Below are positions 54,117 to 63,788 of a stretch of DNA of 64,000 bases, in pieces; within the stretch, counting starts at the first letter, position 1; each line of letters starts with the position of its first letter. The notes beneath the pieces are model-generated. The model was not told the origin of the DNA. It was given only the letters and a program-made list of their open reading frames with translations, and searched no databases. Both the position numbers and the translations under genes were made by a program. The stretch spans positions 62,001 to 126,000 of the forward strand of contig CAYSOF010000013.1 in assembly GCA_964432595.1 (NCBI GenBank), given 5' to 3'. The stretch is from DASYLJ01 sp964432595 (GTDB lineage Bacteria; Desulfobacterota; Binatia; DP-6).

Positions 54117-56690
54117 ATGTGGCGGCTCCTGCGACGAGTGAGTGTCCGCGACTATGCGGCGGCGCCGGGCCGTCTGACGCTGATGGTGGGTGGCATCGCC
54201 GTCGGCGTGGCGCTGATTGCGGCGCTCGGCATCATCAATGCGAGCGTGCTGTCGAACTTCCGCACGTCGCTCGAACGCGCGGCGGGCAAGGCGTCGCTGC
54301 AGGTCGCCCTCGGCACCGGCGAGATCGGCTTCGACGAGGCGGTCCGCGAGAAGGTCGCCGCCGATCCCGACGTGGAGCACGCGTTCGCCGTCTCGCGCGG
54401 GACGCTGGTCGCGACCGACGTCTCCGGCGAGGTGCTGCAGCTCTTCGGCATCGATCTGACGGCGGACGCGACCGACTCGTACGACGTGCACGCGGTGGGC
54501 GAGGACGAGATCGACGACATCGAGTTCTTGAACGACCCGTCGTCGGTGCTGCTGACGGAGGAGTACGCGCGGCGTCACGCGGTGGCGGTGGGCGATCGCG
54601 TGCGGTTCGCCACGCCGACGGGCATACAGGCGCTGCACGTGCGCGGGCTGCTGCGTGCCGAGGGCATGGCGACGGTCTTCGGCGGCAACCTCGCGGTGAT
54701 GGACCTGTTCGCGGCGCAGAAGCTGCTCGGCAAGGAGGGGCGCGTCGACCAGGTGGACGTCCTGCTGCGGTCCGAGCGGACGGCGGCGGCAGTGCAGCGC
54801 CGGCTGGCGGAGGTGTTGCCGGCGTCGCTCACGGTGGAGCGTCCGGCGTTCCGTGGCGAGCGCTTCGAGCGCGCGATCAGCGCCTTCCAGGCGATGCTCG
54901 ACGGGTTGAGCCTGCTCTGTCTGCTGGCCGGCGTCTTCATCGTCTACAACACGGCGGCGACGGCCGTGACCCAGCGCGCGCGCGACCTGGCGATCCTGAT
55001 CGCGGTGGGCGCGGATCGGGGCGCCATCTTCGCCCTGGTCGTGACGGAGGCGGTCATCCTGGGATTCGTGGCGTCGCTCCTCGGGATCGCGATCGGCTAC
55101 GGGCTGGCGCACGTCCTCCTGCAGCTCGTCGCGCAGTCGATGGGCGTCGTGTACCAGGCACGGTTCACCGTCGAGTCGTTCACGCTCACCGCGGGGCAGG
55201 TGGCGTGGTACCTGGGGTTGGGCGTCGTCAGCTCGTTCGCGGCGGCGTGGGTCCCGGCGCAGAAGGCGCGGTCGCTCGATCCGCTGGATCTGATGCGTGC
55301 GGACTTCCGAGAGAAGCTCGCCATCACGGCGCCGAATCGGCTCCTCCTCACGTTGGCGCTCGGGCTGGTGGTGCTCACCTGCGGCGCGGTCGCGATCGAG
55401 AACGCCACGCGATCGATCGCCTGGGGCAACCTCGCCGCGAGCCTGCTCTGGATTGCGGCCGTCGTGGTGTCGATCCCGTTCATGAGTGGCATCTCGGCGC
55501 TGTTGCGACGCTGGCTGCCGCGCGTGTTCAAGATCGAGGGTCGGATCGTCGTCGAAAGCCTGACGCGATCGCCGGGCCGCACGGGTGTCACGGCGGCGGT
55601 GATCGCGCTCAGCCTCACGCTCGCGGTCACGGTATCCTCCGTGGCGCTGAGCTTTCGTGAATCCGAGCGTAACTGGTTCATCCTGATGGGTGACCTCGTG
55701 ATCTCGTCCGTGGCCACGGAAGGTGGTTGGCTCGAGATGCCGCTCAGCCCGGACGTCGGCGAGGAGCTACGGCTGACGCCCGGCGTGGGCGGTGTGGAGA
55801 CGTACCGGGTGGTGCAAGGCCAGGAGTTTCGCGATGCCCGGATCGCGGTGGTTGCGGTGAGCCCCGGTTTCATCGACACGCCGCAATTCCGTCGGCAGGT
55901 GGTCGCGGGCGACGCCGACGACGCGATCCGCGCGACGCAGGATGGACGCGCCGTCATCGTGTCCGACAACCTCGCCGAGCGGTTCGGGCTCGCGGTCGGC
56001 GAAGACGTCGATGTGCCCACGCCGGCCGGGCCGGAGCGGTTCTCGATCGCAGGCGTCGTGTCGGCCGACTACAGCGGCGATCAGGGGTCCATCGTGATGA
56101 GTCGCGATCGCTTCGCTGCGCTGTGGGGCGATCCGCGCGTCAGCCACTTCAACGTCTTCCTGGCGCCGGCTGCATCGCTCGAGGAGACGCGGACGGCGAT
56201 CTTGCAGGCGCTCGGCACGCGCTATCTCGTCAAGGTGCTGACCGTCCCGCAGACCCTGGCCTATCACCAGGGCATGGTGGATCGCGCGTTCGTGTTCACC
56301 TACGCGATTCAATTGCTGGTGGTCGCGGTGACCCTCGCCGGCATCGTCGACTTGCTCACGACGCAGATCATCGAGCGTCGCCAGGAGATCGGCATCTTCC
56401 GTGCCGTCGGCGCGGATGAGACGCGCGTCGCGCGGGCGATTCGTCTCGAAGCGCTCGTCATCGGACTGGCGGGGGCGGTGCTCGGCTCGCTCCTCGCGGT
56501 GGGGACGTCGCTGCTCTGGGTGCGGGTGAACTTCCGCATCCTGATCGGCTACATCCTCGAGTACCACTTCCCGCTGCTGACAGCGCTCTGGTGCGTCACG
56601 TTGGCCGGCGGGGTGGCCTTCATCGCGGGACACCTTGCGGCGCGCCGGGCGCTGCGGCAGCCGGTGCTGGACAGCCTGCGCTACGAGTGA
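54117..56690 (+). CDS. ABC transporter permease (FtsX/MacB-type, double FtsX)
   Basis: 857 residues. It has an N-terminal membrane helix (LMVGGIAVGVALIAALGII), a periplasmic domain (about 45-265), an FtsX core with three helices (about 270-395), a second helix pair and periplasmic domain (about 415-720), and a final FtsX core (about 725-855) with QIIERRQEIGIFRAVGA. This is the double-FtsX layout of lipoprotein/lipid or macrolide-efflux type exporters. The matching ATPase is on the opposite strand, and its downstream radical SAM gene overlaps this gene's 3' end by 71 bp. Confidence 0.9.
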   Translation: MWRLLRRVSVRDYAAAPGRLTLMVGGIAVGVALIAALGIINASVLSNFRTSLERAAGKASLQVALGTGEIGFDEAVREKVAADPDVEHAFAVSRGTLVATDVSGEVLQLFGIDLTADATDSYDVHAVGEDEIDDIEFLNDPSSVLLTEEYARRHAVAVGDRVRFATPTGIQALHVRGLLRAEGMATVFGGNLAVMDLFAAQKLLGKEGRVDQVDVLLRSERTAAAVQRRLAEVLPASLTVERPAFRGERFERAISAFQAMLDGLSLLCLLAGVFIVYNTAATAVTQRARDLAILIAVGADRGAIFALVVTEAVILGFVASLLGIAIGYGLAHVLLQLVAQSMGVVYQARFTVESFTLTAGQVAWYLGLGVVSSFAAAWVPAQKARSLDPLDLMRADFREKLAITAPNRLLLTLALGLVVLTCGAVAIENATRSIAWGNLAASLLWIAAVVVSIPFMSGISALLRRWLPRVFKIEGRIVVESLTRSPGRTGVTAAVIALSLTLAVTVSSVALSFRESERNWFILMGDLVISSVATEGGWLEMPLSPDVGEELRLTPGVGGVETYRVVQGQEFRDARIAVVAVSPGFIDTPQFRRQVVAGDADDAIRATQDGRAVIVSDNLAERFGLAVGEDVDVPTPAGPERFSIAGVVSADYSGDQGSIVMSRDRFAALWGDPRVSHFNVFLAPAASLEETRTAILQALGTRYLVKVLTVPQTLAYHQGMVDRAFVFTYAIQLLVVAVTLAGIVDLLTTQIIERRQEIGIFRAVGADETRVARAIRLEALVIGLAGAVLGSLLAVGTSLLWVRVNFRILIGYILEYHFPLLTALWCVTLAGGVAFIAGHLAARRALRQPVLDSLRYE

Positions 56691-57569
56691 CCGAGAGGCC
56701 CAGGTCACCGAGGAAGCTCGCGTTTCGGCACGTGGTGTCGAACGGCCCTGCGTCGCGCACACGGAGGTCCTTGCATCCGCAGGTGCTGAATCGCATACCG
56801 CGAGCGCGCGCCATGGTCGACAGCGTGGCGTATGTCTCGAGCTTGCGGCCGAGCGAGACGCTGAAGGCGGTGCCACCTTCCATGGGGGCCCGCTCCGTGA
56901 GATGCGGCATTGCCGGCGCCAGGAGTGGTTCGTCGCGGAGTCGCCGCAGGTAGCGGCCCCAGGCGAACACGTAGGTCGCCGTGACGCCGGTGGAATTACG
57001 TCGTGCGGCCTCGTCGAGCAGCCGTTCGAGCGCGGCCGCGTCGTCGTCGACGATCGGGAATAGCGGGTCCAGCCGTAGTGCCCCGACCAGGCCGCGGGCA
57101 GTGATGCGTTCGAGCGTCGAGAGCCGCTCCGCGGCCGGTGGACATCCAGGCTCGAGCGCTGCGTTGCGGGCATCGTCGAGGCTGGTCAGGCCGACCACGA
57201 CGCCCTCGACCTGAGATCGGTGGCGCGCCAGGAGGTCCAGGGTGGCGTCGGGGATGCGGCCCTTTGTGAGGATGCCGACCACGGTCCCGCACGGCAGCAG
57301 ATGCTCGAGGAGGGCGTGCGTGTGCGGCGCTGCTTGTGGCGTGAAGGCGTCGCTCGCCGGGCTCAGAAAGATGGTCGGCGGCGCCGTCAATGTCCGAAGC
57401 GCCGTCATGTCGACCGTCATCGGCCGCGAGACGTTCTGGCGTCGCGCCTCGATGTCCGAGAAAGGACAGTAGATGCACCCGAAGCTGCAGCCGGCCGTGA
57501 GATCGGCGACGTGATTCGCGCAGAACCGCGGCTCGAACCCGACGGCGATGCCCGGTCGCTCTACCGATG

Positions 57570-57573
<4 letters not shown>
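56620..57573 (-). CDS. Radical SAM protein (COG1533, SplB-like DNA repair photolyase group)
   Basis: 317 residues from ATG 57573, which overlaps the ABC ATPase stop (ATGA). The cluster is C29-x3-C33-x2-C36 (TAGCSFGCIYC), and GILTKGRIP, LTSLDDARN and LEPGCPPAAERL match the COG1533 group. Its last 71 bp overlap the permease gene on the other strand. Its position with PadR and an ABC ATPase is unusual; it might modify a peptide or lipid that the transporter exports, but that is inference. Confidence 0.82.
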
Positions 57574-58288
<715 letters not shown>

Positions 58289-58292
<4 letters not shown>

Positions 58293-58861
58293 CGAGTCTT
58301 GGCCGTCCCGGGTCGTCCGAACCGCTGACGCACCTCGCTCTCGACGAGGTCGAGCCACGCGAGATCGCTGCGCACCCGCATGTCCGCCTGGCGTAGCAGA
58401 AGATCGGTGACGAACAGATCCTCGTCGTCGCCGAGCTTGCCGCGACGCTTGGTGAGCCGCGACAGGTGCTGGAGGTACAGCGCGCGCTGGTTGCGGATCA
58501 GCGTCAGGATCTCGTCGAGACGCGACTCGTTGAGGAAGAGCAGCTTGACGGAGAGCTCGTCGCGCAGCGGCCGCGGCTGCGCGCTCGGGGGATTGACCAA
58601 CCACTCGTCGAGGCTGCGGCGGCCGCGCTCGGTGATGCGGAACACCTTGCGGTTCGGGCGGCCGGTCTGGAGCTGATCGAAGCCCTCGATGTAGCCGGCG
58701 CGCTCCAGGCGATCGAGCGTGCGATACATCTGGCCGTAGTTGAGCGCCCAGAAGTCGCCGTAGAGCGAGTCGAACTCGCTCTTCAGCTGATAGCCGTGGA
58801 TGCCCGCCTCGCGTGACGAGATCAACCCGAGCACCGCGTACTGAACCGCATCCGAGGCCAT
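58289..58861 (-). CDS. PadR family transcriptional regulator
   Basis: 190 residues from ATG 58861, with AAAGGAG 7 nt upstream. PadR winged helix-turn-helix (about 5-85): AVLGLISSREAGIHGYQLKSEF, NYGQMYRTLDRLERAGYI, GRPNRKVFRITERGRRSLDEWL. A C-terminal helical effector/dimerisation domain follows. Likely represses its own operon, the ABC ATPase and radical SAM genes, and perhaps the permease. Confidence 0.93.
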
Positions 58862-58999
58862 GCAGCACTCCTTTCAGAGTCGCAGGAGGAGGTGGTTGTG
58901 GATTCCCACGGCGCCCGGCGGGCGGTCAATGGCTGGAAGCGGAGGGGCCGCGTTTTGATATGTCCGCGGCATATAGTGGCTGGATAGATGGACACCCGC

Positions 59000-59470
59000 C
59001 TACGCCGCGTGCCGGCGCAGGTAGGCCCTGGCGTTGGGCACGTCGCGGAGCAGGCGGAGCAGGAGGTCCATGGCGGCCGTCTGGACGTTCCGACCGGCCT
59101 CCCAGCGGGAGAGGGTATTCGGTCCGAGTCGCAGCATGGTGGCCAGTTGGGCCTGGGTGAGGCCGAGCTTCACGCGGATGGCGCGAATCTCCTCGCCGGA
59201 CAGGAGACCATGGCGCTGGCGGTAGATGTCCATGGCGCCCTGCTCGAGCTTCCGCATCGCCTCGACATCGAACATCTTCTCGCCGCAGCCATCGCAGTGA
59301 AGGTGCGAGATTCCCGTGACGGTCATGCTCTCGCCGTTGAGTGACTCTCGCAGCGCCGACACGATCGGGCGCATCATCGTGCCACACATTGGGCACGTGT
59401 CGTTCGGGACCCGACCGCGCCGCGCTCTCTGTGGTTTCTCAGGCACCGGGCTCTTCGTCTTTCGCGTCAT
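59000..59470 (-). CDS. mqsA: MqsA-type antitoxin (zinc finger plus HTH)
   Basis: 156 residues. An N-terminal zinc-binding pair CPMCG (Cys26, Cys29) and CDGC (Cys59, Cys62) and a C-terminal XRE-type HTH (LTQAQLATMLRLGPNTLSRWEAGR, about 102-125) are the YgiT/MqsA layout. The C-terminal half includes a Met/Leu-rich dimer region. It overlaps the toxin gene by 32 bp, in the usual toxin-first order. Confidence 0.9.
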   Translation of the reverse strand: MTRKTKSPVPEKPQRARRGRVPNDTCPMCGTMMRPIVSALRESLNGESMTVTGISHLHCDGCGEKMFDVEAMRKLEQGAMDIYRQRHGLLSGEEIRAIRVKLGLTQAQLATMLRLGPNTLSRWEAGRNVQTAAMDLLLRLLRDVPNARAYLRRHAA

Positions 59471-59756
59471 GGAACGACACCATGATGCATCGACTGCGCA
59501 GTGCGAGCTTGATGTACAGCGTCCGATCGCCGACCTGGGGTGTGAAGACGTAGAGCCACTCGCCCAGGTCGTGCGCCTGCACGCGTTGGCGGAAGTCCTT
59601 CCGTGTGAGCATCGTCAGGACCTCGGCTGCGTCGGCCCGACTGAGGAAGAGCCCCAGCGCCTTGATCTCCGCCGAGGCCTTCTGGGTGAACAGGAACTCT
59701 CCGGTAGCCACGAGCTTGCGCACGCGCGTGCACGTTCGGGTGAGCCATCGCGGCAT
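59439..59756 (-). CDS. mqsR: MqsR-type mRNA interferase toxin
   Basis: 105 residues. The pattern FTQKASAEIKALGLF...VLTMLTRKDFRQRV...EWLYVFTP...TLYIKLALRSRCIMVSFHD fits MqsR (A-x-x-x-x-x-LGL, L-x-x-x-DF, YIKL and SF). MqsR cleaves mRNA at GCU. A perfect palindrome lies upstream and probably is the operator. Confidence 0.82.
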   Translation of the reverse strand: MPRWLTRTCTRVRKLVATGEFLFTQKASAEIKALGLFLSRADAAEVLTMLTRKDFRQRVQAHDLGEWLYVFTPQVGDRTLYIKLALRSRCIMVSFHDAKDEEPGA

Positions 59757-59770
59757 GGGGACATGCGCGC

Positions 59771-59786
59771 TTCACCATATGGTGAA
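59771..59786. promoter_or_regulatory. 16-bp palindrome: likely mqsRA operator
   Basis: TTCACCATATGGTGAA is a perfect palindrome 15 bp upstream of the toxin ATG, where MqsA-type antitoxins bind for autoregulation. It is AT-rich against its surroundings. Confidence 0.65.
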
Positions 59787-59882
59787 CCATGGTCGCCCGG
59801 CCGGCGACCGTCAAGCGCACCGTGGGATGGTGCATACGCGCGCGACCTCGCCCAATCGCTGCGCGCGCAACACGAACGCCCC

Positions 59883-61478
59883 TCAGTGGATCCGCTTCGC
59901 CTGCCCGCCCCACTCGCGCTCGCGCAGCACGAACTTCTGCACCTTTCCGGTGCTCGTCTTCGGCAGCGGCCCGAACTCCACCGCCTTCGGACACTTGAAC
60001 TTCGCGAGCTTCTCTCGGCAGTGCGCGACGATCTGCTCCGTCGTGATCGTCCGACCCTCCTTCGGCACGACGAACGCCTTCGGCACCTCGCCCCACTTCT
60101 CGTCGGGCACGGCGATGACCGCCACCTCGAGCACGTCGGGGTGCGACGCGATCGCCTGCTCGACCTCGATCGTCGAGATGTTCTCGCCGCCGGAGATGAT
60201 GATGTCCTTCGCGCGGTCGCGCAGCTCGATGTAGCCGTCGGGGTGCATGACGGCGACGTCGCCCGAGTGGAACCAGCCGCCGCGGAACGCGGTCGCCGTC
60301 GCCTCGGGGTCGTTGAAGTAGCCGGCCATCACGTTGTTGCCGCGCATCACCACCTCGCCCATCGTCGCGGCGTCGGCGGGGACGTCGTGCATCTCCTGGT
60401 CGACGACGCGCAGCTCGCACGCGACCACGTTCGCGACGCCTTGGCGCGCACGCAGCACCGCGCGCCGCTCGGCCGGCAGCGCGTTCCACTCCGGGTGCCA
60501 GTCGCAGTACGTGTGCGGCCCGTAGGTCTCCGTCAGCCCGTAGAGGTGCGTCAGCTCCGCGCCGATCGCCTCCCACTGCCCGAGCAGCGTCGGCGACGGC
60601 GGCGCGCCGCCCGTCGCGATGCGCAGGGGGCGCTCCAATTGACCCGCCGGCGCGGCGTGATCGTTGATCAGCATGATCAGCACCGTCGGCGCGCCGTTGA
60701 AGTGCGTGACGCCTTCGTCGCGGACCAGCTTCCACACCAGCGGGGGATCGACCTTCCGCAGCAGCGCGTGCCGTCCCCCGGCGCCCGTCACCGCCCACGG
60801 GAAGCACCAGCCGTTGCAGTGGAACATCGGCAGCGTCCACAGGAACACCGACGACGTGTCGAGCCGATGCCCGACGATCTCCGACAGCGCGTTCAGGTAC
60901 GCGCTGCGGTGCGTGTACATGACGCCCTTCGGCCGGCCCGTCGTGCCCGACGTGTAGTTGATCGAGTACATGTCGTCCTCGCCGGGCACGCGCCACGGCA
61001 GGGCGGCGGGCGGCACGTCGATGAACGCCTCGTACTCGGGGCCGTCGAAGACGCGCTCGACGCCCGGCGCGAACTCCGGGTCGTCGACGGTGACGACGGT
61101 CTTCACGCACGGCGGCAGATCGAGACCGCGCGCCAGCTCGGCGTCGACCAGCAGCAGCTGCGACCCCGAGTGCTCGAGGATGTAGCGCACCTCCGCCGCG
61201 TTGAGCCGCGTGTTGATGGCGACGAGGACGCCGCCCGCGAGCGCTACGCCGAAGTGCGCGTCGAGCATCGCAGGGACGTTCGGCAGCAGCGCCGCGACGC
61301 GGTCGCCGCGCTGCAGGCCCGCCGTCTGCAGCGCGCCCGCGAGCCGACGCGTGCGCTCCCCGAGCTCGGCGTAGGTGAAGCGTCGCGCCCCGTACACCGC
61401 GCCGAGGCGCTCGGCGTACACGCGCTCGGCGCGGTCCAGGAAGAGCAGGGGGGTCATCTCCGTGCGGTTCACCGGCAT
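59883..61478 (-). CDS. Acyl-CoA synthetase (AMP-forming)
   Basis: 531 residues. YTSGTTGRPKGV (about 176-187) is the AMP-binding P-loop; YGLTETYG and the SGGENISTIEVE/KTSTGKVQKF motifs complete the ANL fold (A5 and A8-A10 regions). The sequence resembles fatty-acyl and aromatic-acid CoA ligases of the long-chain/AMP-ligase group. No signal peptide. It activates a carboxylic acid to its CoA thioester with ATP. It is divergent from the lipoprotein gene. Confidence 0.94.
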   Translation of the reverse strand: MPVNRTEMTPLLFLDRAERVYAERLGAVYGARRFTYAELGERTRRLAGALQTAGLQRGDRVAALLPNVPAMLDAHFGVALAGGVLVAINTRLNAAEVRYILEHSGSQLLLVDAELARGLDLPPCVKTVVTVDDPEFAPGVERVFDGPEYEAFIDVPPAALPWRVPGEDDMYSINYTSGTTGRPKGVMYTHRSAYLNALSEIVGHRLDTSSVFLWTLPMFHCNGWCFPWAVTGAGGRHALLRKVDPPLVWKLVRDEGVTHFNGAPTVLIMLINDHAAPAGQLERPLRIATGGAPPSPTLLGQWEAIGAELTHLYGLTETYGPHTYCDWHPEWNALPAERRAVLRARQGVANVVACELRVVDQEMHDVPADAATMGEVVMRGNNVMAGYFNDPEATATAFRGGWFHSGDVAVMHPDGYIELRDRAKDIIISGGENISTIEVEQAIASHPDVLEVAVIAVPDEKWGEVPKAFVVPKEGRTITTEQIVAHCREKLAKFKCPKAVEFGPLPKTSTGKVQKFVLREREWGGQAKRIH

Positions 61479-61553
61479 GCCGTGCTCCTAGCACGACGAC
61501 CGACTCGCGGGCGATTGACCCGGCGGACGCCTCGGCAGTACAGCCACACCACC

Positions 61554-62036
61554 ATGATGCATTACTTGGCGGCACTCCTGCTGGCGGCGACGGTCGCGTG
61601 CGGGGCCTCGCCGCCGCGCGTGCCGACGGCCGACGAGATACGGGGGCAGCCCAACGTGGTCGTCGAGCTGGGGCCGGAATTCGATCAAAGCCGCATCGAC
61701 GAGTTCGACGAGCACGACGGACGGAGCCGACTGCGGCACGCGGTGCTGAACGAGCTGATCCGGCAGGGGAAGGGACCGTCGCTCGCCGCCGATCGGCTCG
61801 TCGTCACCGTCACGAAGTTCCGGCTGCGCTCGACGGCCGCCGGCGTGTGGGTCGGGGCCATGGCGGGCGCCGACATGCTCGACGTCAGCGGCGCGGTGCA
61901 GAAGGACGGTCAGACGCTGCGCACGGCCGAGACGGGCGTCGGCAGCATCATGGCCGGCGTGGTGAAGCCGACGGCGGACGGCCGCTTCAACTCGATGGTG
62001 CTGGAGGCCGCGAAGCGGCTCGTCGCCGAGCTCTGA
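61554..62036 (+). CDS. Small lipoprotein (DUF4410-like)
   Basis: 160 residues. A signal peptide with lipobox (LAALLLAATVACG) is followed by VVELGPEFDQSRIDEFDEHDGRSRLRHAVLNELI and VGAMAGADMLDVSG...TVGSIMAG-like segments (position about 100-140), resembling DUF4410-type outer-membrane-associated lipoproteins. The second ATG at 61557 is possible. The stop directly abuts the stop of the convergent gene (TGATCA). Function unknown. Confidence 0.75.
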   Translation: MMHYLAALLLAATVACGASPPRVPTADEIRGQPNVVVELGPEFDQSRIDEFDEHDGRSRLRHAVLNELIRQGKGPSLAADRLVVTVTKFRLRSTAAGVWVGAMAGADMLDVSGAVQKDGQTLRTAETGVGSIMAGVVKPTADGRFNSMVLEAAKRLVAEL

Positions 62037-62744
62037 TCACGGCCCGAGCCAGTGCAGTGCGAGGTGCGCGTAGCCGGCGGCGCTGTCCGCGGTGCCCAGC
62101 ATGCCGCCGCTCGTCTGCACCGCCTGCAGGGTGATCTCGTCGCCCTGCGTGAGCCGCGCCACCGTCGCGAGATGCTGCGTCGTCGGGCTGCCGACCACGG
62201 GCGCCACCTGCTGCACGGCGACGGCCGCGTCGTTGCGCACGATCTCGATGCGGCGTGACCCGTCGGCGTCGGCCGCCCAGCCGAGCTGCGCGCTCAGCGC
62301 GTAGACGCCGTTGGTCGGGACGACGAACGTCGTCGCGTTCGAGCCGAAGACCGTCCCGGGCTGGTCGAGCTCTTCTTCGTCCAGGATGACGGCGACTTGC
62401 GTGTCGCTCGGGACCGCCTGCACCACCGTCGCCTTCGCGCGCGCCGCGGGCAGCTCGGCAAACGCCGTCGTGGCGACGACGCCCGGCCGGAGGAAGAGGT
62501 TCGGCAGCACGCCGGCGAGGTCGCCGCCGACCGGGCCCGGGAGGAGCGACGGTCCCGCCGGTCCGGCCGGCCCCACGGGCCCGACCGCGCCGAAGCCGGC
62601 CAGGTCGACAGGGGTCTCGCGCTTCTTGCAGGCGTCGCCGCTGCGGACCTTGAGCGTGCCCGACTTCTTCCGGCACACCACGTCAGCGTGCGCCGACGCC
62701 ACGCCCAAGACGAGCACCACACCCACGACCATCCTCAGCCGCAT
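62037..62744 (-). CDS. Secreted collagen-like/C1q-TNF-like protein
   Basis: 235 residues. A signal peptide (VVGVVLVLGVASAHA) is followed by a short Cys-containing N-terminus (VCRKKSGTLKVR), Gly-x-y repeats (GAVGPVGPAGPAGPSLLPGPVGG, about 51-75), and a beta-rich C-terminal domain (about 110-235, TTFVVPTNGVYALSAQLGWAA) resembling C1q/TNF-like jelly rolls of bacterial collagen-like proteins. Likely trimeric at the cell surface. It abuts the lipoprotein gene end to end. Confidence 0.8.
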   Translation of the reverse strand: MRLRMVVGVVLVLGVASAHADVVCRKKSGTLKVRSGDACKKRETPVDLAGFGAVGPVGPAGPAGPSLLPGPVGGDLAGVLPNLFLRPGVVATTAFAELPAARAKATVVQAVPSDTQVAVILDEEELDQPGTVFGSNATTFVVPTNGVYALSAQLGWAADADGSRRIEIVRNDAAVAVQQVAPVVGSPTTQHLATVARLTQGDEITLQAVQTSGGMLGTADSAAGYAHLALHWLGP

Positions 62745-62789
62745 CGTCCACTCCTCCCGCCGCCCGTAGACCAGAAGCGACGGGCGGGT

Positions 62790-63298
62790 TCAATGCGCTG
62801 CTGGTGACGCGCGCGGTCCGAGCCACGGTCGAACCGCGTCCGCGAGGGTCTCCGCGATCATGCGGTTCGTCGGGGCGTTCGGATGCGGTTCGTCGCCCTG
62901 GACCAGCGTGCCCGTGGTGTAGTGCCGGTAGTACGCGGTCGCCACGGGAGAGAAATCGACGAACGTCAGGTCGAGGCCGGCGATCGCCTTCGTGAGGCTG
63001 CCGGTGCGGGCTGCACGCGGCCAACCGTGCGCCGAGCTTCCGTGCCTCGGCGGTCATCGCCTGGATCATCACCTTGAGCGCGATGGCCGCGGTTTCGGGC
63101 GACTGGGCCACTGTGATGGTCGGGCTTCGTTGCCCACTTGGCGCCCGGCAGCAGTGCGTCCACGTCGGTCGGCTCGCGCATGGCCACCTCGAAGTTGAAG
63201 GCCCGGTTGTCCTCCCGAGTGAAGAGCTCCATGTGAGGCTCCTGGAGGACGACCCGCTCACCTTCACGCTGGAGGTAGGCGACCGGAATGCGGCTCAT
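62790..63298 (-). pseudogene. Decayed SGNH/GDSL-type hydrolase (C-terminal fragment)
   Basis: Three frames must be joined: MSRIPVAYLQREGERVVLQ to ALLPGAKW (from 63298), then TVAQSPETAAIALKVMIQAM to ACSPH, then SLTKAIAGLDLTFVDFS to GDEPHPNAPTNRM, ending at TGA 62790. The last block has the D-x-x-H-P-N motif of SGNH hydrolases. Two one-base shifts in the same direction break it. No N-terminal GDS block is seen upstream, so it is also truncated. Confidence 0.6.
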
Positions 63299-63581
63299 CG
63301 AGCGCTTCTTCCCGGGGGAACCCGTCCGCTCGCCGATATTGTGCTGGCGACAAGGTAGACAGCGGGACGGCGCGCCGACGCCTGTGCTCTATCGTGCGCA
63401 TCGATTGCACTTCAGAGCCATCAGTATCTGCATCGGAACGTCGAGGACCAAGGCAAGGTTTGCGATGTAGTCGAGCATCGCTTCCTCGAGGTGGTCAGGT
63501 CGTGCCTCGGTCTCGTAGAGAGGGCGCCGGTGTGATCCTGGATGCGACCTCGAACGACGGCGGCACGAGGGGCTTCGATCG
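63299..63581. other. Degenerate intergenic stretch
   Basis: About 280 bp without a confident gene. A readable minus-strand fragment (MLDYIANLALVLDVPMQILM, near 63420-63480) lacks a good start. Possibly remnants of decayed genes. Confidence 0.3.
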
Positions 63582-63788
63582 TTACTTGCGACGCATCGTG
63601 AACGAACTCGCGACCAGACCGATCCCGGACAATACCATGAGTCCGCCGACGAGGGTGGGATGTCCGAAGTCTAGCCACGCGCCGAGTCGCGGATCGTAGT
63701 GGCCGCCCCTCTGGCACGTCACCGCTCCCATCAGAATGAGAAGCGCGCCAAGGAACAGCGCCATCCCGGAACCCGGCTTGATACTCAT
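63582..63788 (-). CDS. Small membrane protein (68 aa)
   Basis: Two membrane segments (MALFLGALLILMGAVTC, VGGLMVLSGIGLVASSF) joined by a short His/Tyr/Gly-rich loop. ATG 63788 overlaps the stop of the upstream partial gene (ATGA), which supports both as real coding sequences. Function unknown. Confidence 0.55.
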   Translation of the reverse strand: MSIKPGSGMALFLGALLILMGAVTCQRGGHYDPRLGAWLDFGHPTLVGGLMVLSGIGLVASSFTMRRK

